Notes under the pieces: generated by a model | What the model was told of the DNA's origin: nothing | What the model saw: the letters and a program-made list of their open reading frames with translations, nothing else | Databases searched by the model: none | Shown here: piece by piece, positions 59,830 to 64,000 of the stretch | Layout: the number at the start of each line of letters is the position of its first letter | How positions within the stretch are numbered: position 1 is the stretch's first letter | Position numbers and translations under genes: made by a program | NCBI RefSeq assembly: GCF_001612805.1 | Contig: NZ_BDBD01000029.1 | Coordinates: forward strand, 62,001 to 126,000 | Direction: 5' to 3' | DNA from: Nocardia coubleae NBRC 108252 | GTDB taxonomy: Bacteria; Actinomycetota; Actinomycetes; Mycobacteriales; Mycobacteriaceae | Length of the DNA stretch: 64,000 nt

Positions 59830-60987
59830 ATGCGCAGAACAGCTTTCGACGCCGAACTCGTCGCCTTCCGGGCCACGATCCGGGCCTTCATCGAAGCCGA
59901 GGTCGTCCCGAGCTTCGGCCGCTGGTACCAGGACGGTCTCGTGCCGCGCGAATTCTATTACCGGCTCGGGGATCTGGGAGTCTTCGGTCTCGAGGTGCCG
60001 GTGGAGTTCGGTGGTGCCGGGCGTGACTCACTGGCCTATCGTGGCGTGCTCGCCGAGGAGATCGCCAGGGCCGCTGTCTCCTTCGGTGGGGCAGGCGCGC
60101 ACCTGGGGCGCTGCCTGCCGTTGATCACCGCGCTCGCCACCCCGGCGCAGCAGGCCAGGTGGCTGCCGGGGATCGTCTCCGGCGACACGATGTTCGCCCT
60201 CGCGGTGGCCGAGCCGGGCACGGGCACCGAACCGGAGGGGATGCGCACCACCGCGCCACTGACCGCCGAGGGCAGCTATGTGCTGAACGGTTCGAAGACC
60301 TATGTCATCGGTGGGGTGCACGCCGATCGGGTCATCGTGTGCGCCCGCACCGCACCGCCGCGGCCCGACGACCCGTCCTACGGTCTTTCGCTACTCGTGG
60401 TCGACACGAGCGCCACCGGTTTCCTGGTGGGCAGGCGCCTCGACACATTGGGCCGCAAGGTCGGTGGCACCGCCGAACTCACCTTCACCGATGTGCGCGT
60501 CCCCGCCACCGACCTGCTCGGCGACCCACACCGAGCCGCCGCGCACCTGGCCGCCCAACTGCCACAGCAGCGACTGAATATCGCGCTCGGCGCCTACGCC
60601 CGGGCCAAGGCGGCCATCCGCTTCGCCCGCGACCACACCCGCGACCGGCTTCCGGCCGCCCGCCCCGTCGCCGCCGTCCAGCACAGCAAGTTCGAACTGG
60701 CGGGCTGCCGAGCCGAGGTCGATGCCATCGAGGCCGTGATCGATCGCGCGCTCGCCGCCCACGACAGCGCCGCACTCGACCCGGCCCACGCCGCCTCCGC
60801 CGAACTCTTCGCCACCGAGACCGCGACCCGGGTCATCGACCGCTGCCTCCAACTACACGGCGGCGCGGGCTATCTCACCGACTCGCCCATCGCCCGCCTC
60901 TACGCCGACCACCGCGTGGACCGCCTCCAAGGCGGCGACACCTCCGACACCCTGCGCACCGTCATCGCCACGGACATGGGTCTGTAG
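59830..60987 (+). CDS. Acyl-CoA dehydrogenase-family protein with substituted catalytic Glu
   Basis: A 385-residue flavoprotein of the acyl-CoA dehydrogenase fold. It has the N-terminal helical domain, the FAD-contact strand FALAVAEPGTGTEPEGMRT, the middle beta domain and the C-terminal four-helix bundle (QLHGGAGYLTDSPIARLYAD). In relatives the catalytic Glu is either in an LPQERL-type helix or in an EGT-type loop. Here these read LPQQRLNIA and LQGGDTSDT, so neither Glu is present. It may be a non-dehydrogenase member or a subunit of a heteromer. AGGGGA precedes ATG 59830. Confidence 0.85.
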   Translation: MRRTAFDAELVAFRATIRAFIEAEVVPSFGRWYQDGLVPREFYYRLGDLGVFGLEVPVEFGGAGRDSLAYRGVLAEEIARAAVSFGGAGAHLGRCLPLITALATPAQQARWLPGIVSGDTMFALAVAEPGTGTEPEGMRTTAPLTAEGSYVLNGSKTYVIGGVHADRVIVCARTAPPRPDDPSYGLSLLVVDTSATGFLVGRRLDTLGRKVGGTAELTFTDVRVPATDLLGDPHRAAAHLAAQLPQQRLNIALGAYARAKAAIRFARDHTRDRLPAARPVAAVQHSKFELAGCRAEVDAIEAVIDRALAAHDSAALDPAHAASAELFATETATRVIDRCLQLHGGAGYLTDSPIARLYADHRVDRLQGGDTSDTLRTVIATDMGL

Positions 60988-61023
60988 CACCGACGACGGA
61001 GACCGCCGAGCGTCGGCGCCGGG

Positions 61024-61818
61024 TCAGCGGACGGTGATGCCGTCTGCGCGCATGGCGTCTTTGACCTGGGCGATGGTGAGGTCACCGAAGTGGAAGACGC
61101 TGGCGGCGAGCACCGCGTCGGCACCCGCGTGGACGGCGGGCGGGAAGTGTTCCACCGCGCCCGCACCGCCGCTGGCGATCACCGGAACGTGCACGGCGGC
61201 GCGGACGGCGGCGATCATCGGCAGGTCGAAGCCCGCCTTGGTGCCGTCGGCGTCCATGGAGTTGAGCAGGATCTCGCCGACACCGAGTTCGGCGCCGCGC
61301 ACAGCCCATTCGACGGCGTCGATACCGGTACCGCGCTTGCCGCCGTGGGTGGTGACCTCCCAGCCGGACGGGGTGTCGGGCTGCCCGTCGGGCACGGTGC
61401 GGGCGTCGACCGAGAGCACGATGCATTGGGAACCGAAGCGCTGCGACATCTCCGAGAGCACCTCGGGACGGGCGATGGCGGCGGTGTTCACCGAAACCTT
61501 GTCGGCACCGGCGCGCAGCAGGCGGTCCACGTCCTCGACCGTGCGCACCCCGCCACCGACCGTGAGCGGGATGAAGATCTGTTCGGCGGTGCGGGTCACC
61601 ACGTCGAGCATGGTCGCCCGGTCGCCGGTGGAGGCCGTCACGTCGAGGAAGGTGAGTTCGTCGGCGCCCTGGGCGTCGTAGGTGGCGGCCAGTTCCACCG
61701 GATCACCCGCGTCGCGCAGGTTCTGGAAGTTCACGCCCTTGACCACCCGGCCCGCGTCCACATCGAGACAGGGAATCACGCGGACGGCCAGCGTGCTCTG
61801 CTGTGTGCTGGTACCCAT
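61024..61818 (-). CDS. hisF: Imidazole glycerol phosphate synthase, cyclase subunit
   Basis: HisF uses ammonia from HisH to make imidazole glycerol phosphate and AICAR. The 264-residue barrel has VRVIPCLDVDAGRVVKGVNF with the first catalytic Asp, PLTVGGGVRTVEDVDRLL, IVLSVDARTV with the second, and ILLNSMDADGTKAGFD. A TTG at 61827 is in frame; ATG 61818 is preferred, with GAGG 9 bases upstream. It follows the inositol-monophosphatase-like gene in the hisA-impA-hisF operon. Confidence 0.96.
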   Translation of the reverse strand: MGTSTQQSTLAVRVIPCLDVDAGRVVKGVNFQNLRDAGDPVELAATYDAQGADELTFLDVTASTGDRATMLDVVTRTAEQIFIPLTVGGGVRTVEDVDRLLRAGADKVSVNTAAIARPEVLSEMSQRFGSQCIVLSVDARTVPDGQPDTPSGWEVTTHGGKRGTGIDAVEWAVRGAELGVGEILLNSMDADGTKAGFDLPMIAAVRAAVHVPVIASGGAGAVEHFPPAVHAGADAVLAASVFHFGDLTIAQVKDAMRADGITVR

Positions 61819-61823
61819 CGTGT

Positions 61824-62645
61824 TCAACCTCGTTCTTCGTCGCTGACCGCGCAGATCATGTCAAGGAGTTCTTCGTGCACACCGGGTGCGGCGGCGAGCA
61901 CCGAGCCGGAGGTGATGGTCCACGGCTCGCCCGCCAGGTCGGTGACCACCCCGCCCGCGGCCCGCACCAGCGCGACCCCGGCGGCGTTGTCCCACGGATG
62001 GTGACCGAACACCACCGCGCCGCCGAGCACACCGGAGGCCGTGAACGCCAGATCGATTCCGGTGGCGCCGTGCATGCGGACCCGGGAGGACAACCGGCTC
62101 AGCGCGCCGAGCAGGTCGAACCGGAACTGGCCCGGGATGCGGCCGGCCGAATCCAGGTTGAACGCGCCGAAGCCGATCATGGCCTCGCCGAGTTTGCCGG
62201 GCGCCAGCGGCGGCAACGCCACCCCGTCGAGATACACCGGACCGCCGCTGACGGCGGCGTACCGGCGGCCCAGCCCGGGCAGCCAGGTCGCGCCGATCAC
62301 CGGTTCGCCCTCGTGCACCAGGGCGAGCAGGATGCCCGACATGGGATGTCCCACCGAGTAATTGAAGGTACCGTCGATCGGATCGAGCACCCAGGCCGTG
62401 CCCGACGTCAGCTCCGGCCCGCCGAATTCCTCACCGTGCACCGCGATTCCGGTGCGCTGCCGCAACTCGGCGGAGATGGTGCGTTCCAGTTCGAGGTCGA
62501 GTTCGGTGGCGAAGTCGTTGCGGCCCTTGGCCACCGCGCTCGGCGCGCCGACACCCTCGAGATAGCGCGGCACCACCCCGTCCAGCACCTGGGTGGCGAC
62601 GGCCAGCAGGTCGGTCAGTTCGGCGGTGCTCGGCGCGGTGGTCAT
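61824..62645 (-). CDS. impA: Inositol monophosphatase family protein
   Basis: A 273-residue Mg-dependent phosphatase. It has the metal site HGEEFGGPE, WVLDPIDGTFNYSVGHP, and the second Asp region in HHPWDNAAGVALVRAAGG. Between hisA and hisF this position is held by ImpA in mycobacteria. Actinobacterial relatives include histidinol-phosphate phosphatase (HisN), so a role in histidine synthesis is possible. It starts 7 bases after the hisA stop and ends 5 bases before the hisF start. Confidence 0.9.
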   Translation of the reverse strand: MTTAPSTAELTDLLAVATQVLDGVVPRYLEGVGAPSAVAKGRNDFATELDLELERTISAELRQRTGIAVHGEEFGGPELTSGTAWVLDPIDGTFNYSVGHPMSGILLALVHEGEPVIGATWLPGLGRRYAAVSGGPVYLDGVALPPLAPGKLGEAMIGFGAFNLDSAGRIPGQFRFDLLGALSRLSSRVRMHGATGIDLAFTASGVLGGAVVFGHHPWDNAAGVALVRAAGGVVTDLAGEPWTITSGSVLAAAPGVHEELLDMICAVSDEERG

Positions 62646-62652
62646 GGCGAGG

Positions 62653-63384
62653 TCAGCGCACCGCGGCCAGGGCTTCGGGCAACGTGAACCGGCCCGCGTA
62701 CAGCGCCTTGCCGATGATGGCGCCTTCGACACCCTCGTCGGTGAGGCCGGCGATGGCGACGAGATCGTCGAGCACCGAGATGCCGCCGGAGGCCACGACG
62801 GGTGCCTCGGCGGCATTGGCCACCTGGCTGAGGAGTTCGAGGTTGGGGCCGGTGAGCGTGCCGTCCTTGGAGACGTCGGTGACCACATAGCGTGCGCACC
62901 CGTCGCGTTCGAGGCGCTCGAGGACCTCCCAGAGGTCGCCACCGTCGGTCACCCAGCCGCGCCCGCGCAGCCGCCATTCGCCGTCGATCTGCTTGACGTC
63001 GAGCCCGACCGCGATCCGGTCGCCGTACTCACCGAGTACGCGGGCACACCACTGCGGGTTCTCGATCGCCGCGGTGCCGATGTTCACGCGCGCGCAGCCG
63101 GTGGCCAGGGCGGCCTTCAGCGAGTCGTCGTCGCGGATTCCGCCGGAGAGTTCGACCTTCACGTCGAGTTCGCCGATCACCTGGGCGATCAGTTCACGGT
63201 TGCTGCCCTTGCCGAAGGCCGCGTCGAGGTCGACCAGGTGCACCCATTCGGCACCGGCCTCCTGCCACGCGAGGGCGGCGTCGCGGGGCGACCCGTATCC
63301 GGTTTCGCTTCCGGCCTCCCCCTGTACGAGGCGCACGGCCTCCCCATTGGCGACATCGACCGCGGGCAACAGCACAAGACTCAC
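62653..63384 (-). CDS. hisA: HisA / PriA phosphoribosyl isomerase
   Basis: A 243-residue TIM-barrel isomerase acting on ProFAR in histidine synthesis. It has LLPAVDVANGEAVRLVQGEA with the general-base Asp, VELSGGIRDDDSL, VNIGTAAIENP and the general-acid Asp in VTDVSKDGTLTGPNLEL. The trp genes here lack trpF, so this is probably the dual-substrate PriA that also isomerises phosphoribosyl-anthranilate, as in mycobacteria and streptomycetes (inference). GTG 63384 lies 7 bases after TAGTCT, so the operon is leaderless. hisB and hisH are not upstream in this window. Confidence 0.95.
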   Translation of the reverse strand: MSLVLLPAVDVANGEAVRLVQGEAGSETGYGSPRDAALAWQEAGAEWVHLVDLDAAFGKGSNRELIAQVIGELDVKVELSGGIRDDDSLKAALATGCARVNIGTAAIENPQWCARVLGEYGDRIAVGLDVKQIDGEWRLRGRGWVTDGGDLWEVLERLERDGCARYVVTDVSKDGTLTGPNLELLSQVANAAEAPVVASGGISVLDDLVAIAGLTDEGVEGAIIGKALYAGRFTLPEALAAVR

Positions 63385-63391
63385 GCCGATC

Positions 63392-63397
63392 AGACTA
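63392..63397 (-). promoter_or_regulatory. -10 box of the hisA-impA-hisF operon
   Basis: TAGTCT on the minus strand, 7 bases before GTG 63384, gives a leaderless transcript. It shows that hisA here begins its own operon instead of following hisH. Confidence 0.6.
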
Positions 63398-63423
63398 GTA
63401 GGTCTTGCTCCGTGGGCCCGCAA

Positions 63424-63767
63424 CGGTCCTGGTGGGTGCGCTCCGCGTCACTCCAGTCGCTGCGGCCGCATGCCGGAATCGCGCGCCAGGTCGTGTGCCA
63501 CAAGTTTGCCCGCTTTTCCGAAGACCATTAGCTAGCTATGCGCCAGGCCTTATGTGATCGATCGAACAGACCCGGTTGACCTGCGGAAACATTCCGTTTA
63601 CCAAGTATTAATGGTGATAATCGCCACGTGGAATCAATTAGCTATTCGTTTCCCGCATCGATTAACTTTCCGTTTTGTCGGCAGGAACACCAACCCCTAC
63701 CGAGTTCATCGCCGCACCGCCCCTTTGCGTTACCAGCCTGTGATTGCAGGCACCGAAAGGAAATCTC
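63424..63767. other. AT-rich intergenic region
   Basis: About 340 bases without a gene. The stretch from about 63520 to 63680 is markedly AT-rich for this genome and contains several TAN3T boxes and a TTGACC (63573-63578), likely the promoter region of the secreted-protein gene at 63768. No repeat, tRNA or attachment site is recognisable. Confidence 0.6.
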
Positions 63768-64000
63768 ATGACTCGCAAGACCCTCGCTGTTGCCGGTGCC
63801 CTCGCCATCGCCGTGCTCGGTCCCGCCGCCGCCGCCAACGCCTTCACCGGCTCGGCCGCCGCCGCCACCGGTTCCGCCGCCCTCGGCGCCACCGGCTCGG
63901 CCGCCCTCGGCGCGACCGGATCCGCTGGTGCGGGCGCCGCGGGTGCCGGTGCCGCCGGTACCGGTTCCGCCGCCGCCCTGCCCGCTCTGGCCACCGGTTC
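63768..64000 (+). CDS. Secreted Ala/Gly/Ser-rich repeat protein (partial)
   Basis: An exported low-complexity protein cut off by the window end after 77 codons. The signal peptide MTRKTLAVAGALAIAVLGP, with cleavage near ANA, is followed by octapeptide-like repeats (GSAALGAT twice in tandem) and AGAGAAG runs. AAAGGA precedes ATG 63768. The function is unknown; cell-envelope location is inferred. Confidence 0.75.
   Translation, partial: MTRKTLAVAGALAIAVLGPAAAANAFTGSAAAATGSAALGATGSAALGATGSAGAGAAGAGAAGTGSAAALPALATG

Noticed and set aside
52923..60987. Mobile element carrying the transporter block between hisI and hisF
   Set aside because: No transposase, integrase, terminal inverted repeats or target duplications were seen; the block is reported as accessory but not as a mobile element.

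Overview
The window is a high-GC actinobacterial chromosome segment, most likely from Nocardia or a close relative in Mycobacteriales. The evidence is the backbone gene order: uvrB, coaE, rpsA, polA, pdtaR, tesB, pyk, lgt, trpA-B-C-(membrane gene)-E, bcp, hisI, hisF, impA, hisA. This is the same set, in the same relative order, that I recall from Mycobacterium tuberculosis. Many genes start without a Shine-Dalgarno site, 6-8 bases after a TANNNT box, which is the leaderless mRNA habit of this order. I see no IS element, transposase, prophage, integrase or CRISPR array.

Layout. 1-8 kb: DNA repair (uvrB, partial), coaE fused to a GrpB-like domain, rpsA, a methyltransferase. 8-17.6 kb: accessory genes, including an SPFH membrane protein with a small ribbon-helix-helix regulator, an FAD oxidoreductase divergent from a LysR gene, an acyl-CoA carboxylase beta subunit, a second LysR gene divergent from an SDR gene, and a MerR gene divergent from two membrane proteins. 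17.7-25 kb: a polar amino-acid ABC transporter, a LeuB-like dehydrogenase, thioredoxin, and a stand-alone LeuA regulatory-domain gene. That last gene appears to be preceded by a leaderless leader peptide with a run of branched-chain amino-acid codons and an attenuator. 25-34.5 kb: polA, then a branched-chain amino-acid-type ABC transporter (livK-livH-livM and one gene fusing LivG to LivF), then the ANTAR regulator pdtaR and a tRNA-Leu(CAA). 35-42 kb: a phosphatase-like protein, tesB, pyk, an amino-acid permease/binding-protein pair without an ATPase, a TM2 protein and lgt. 42-47.6 kb: the trp genes, translationally coupled by 4-base overlaps, without trpF or trpD. 47.7-52 kb: peroxiredoxin, MarR, a GlxA-type AraC regulator facing a DJ-1/PfpI protein.

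52.5-63.4 kb: the histidine genes. hisI is separated from hisF-impA-hisA by an inserted block (about 52.9-61.0 kb). The block holds a PucR-type regulator divergent from a complete five-gene LIV/urea-type ABC transporter, plus a secreted protein and an acyl-CoA dehydrogenase-like protein that lacks both usual catalytic Glu positions. Because no trpF is present with the trp genes, HisA is probably the bifunctional PriA enzyme serving both histidine and tryptophan synthesis. The window ends inside a secreted Ala/Gly-rich repeat protein.

The observation I rate highest is the candidate branched-chain amino-acid attenuator at 23117-23324, in front of an orphan LeuA allosteric domain. All functions are inferred by reading translations and motifs by eye; no database search was possible.
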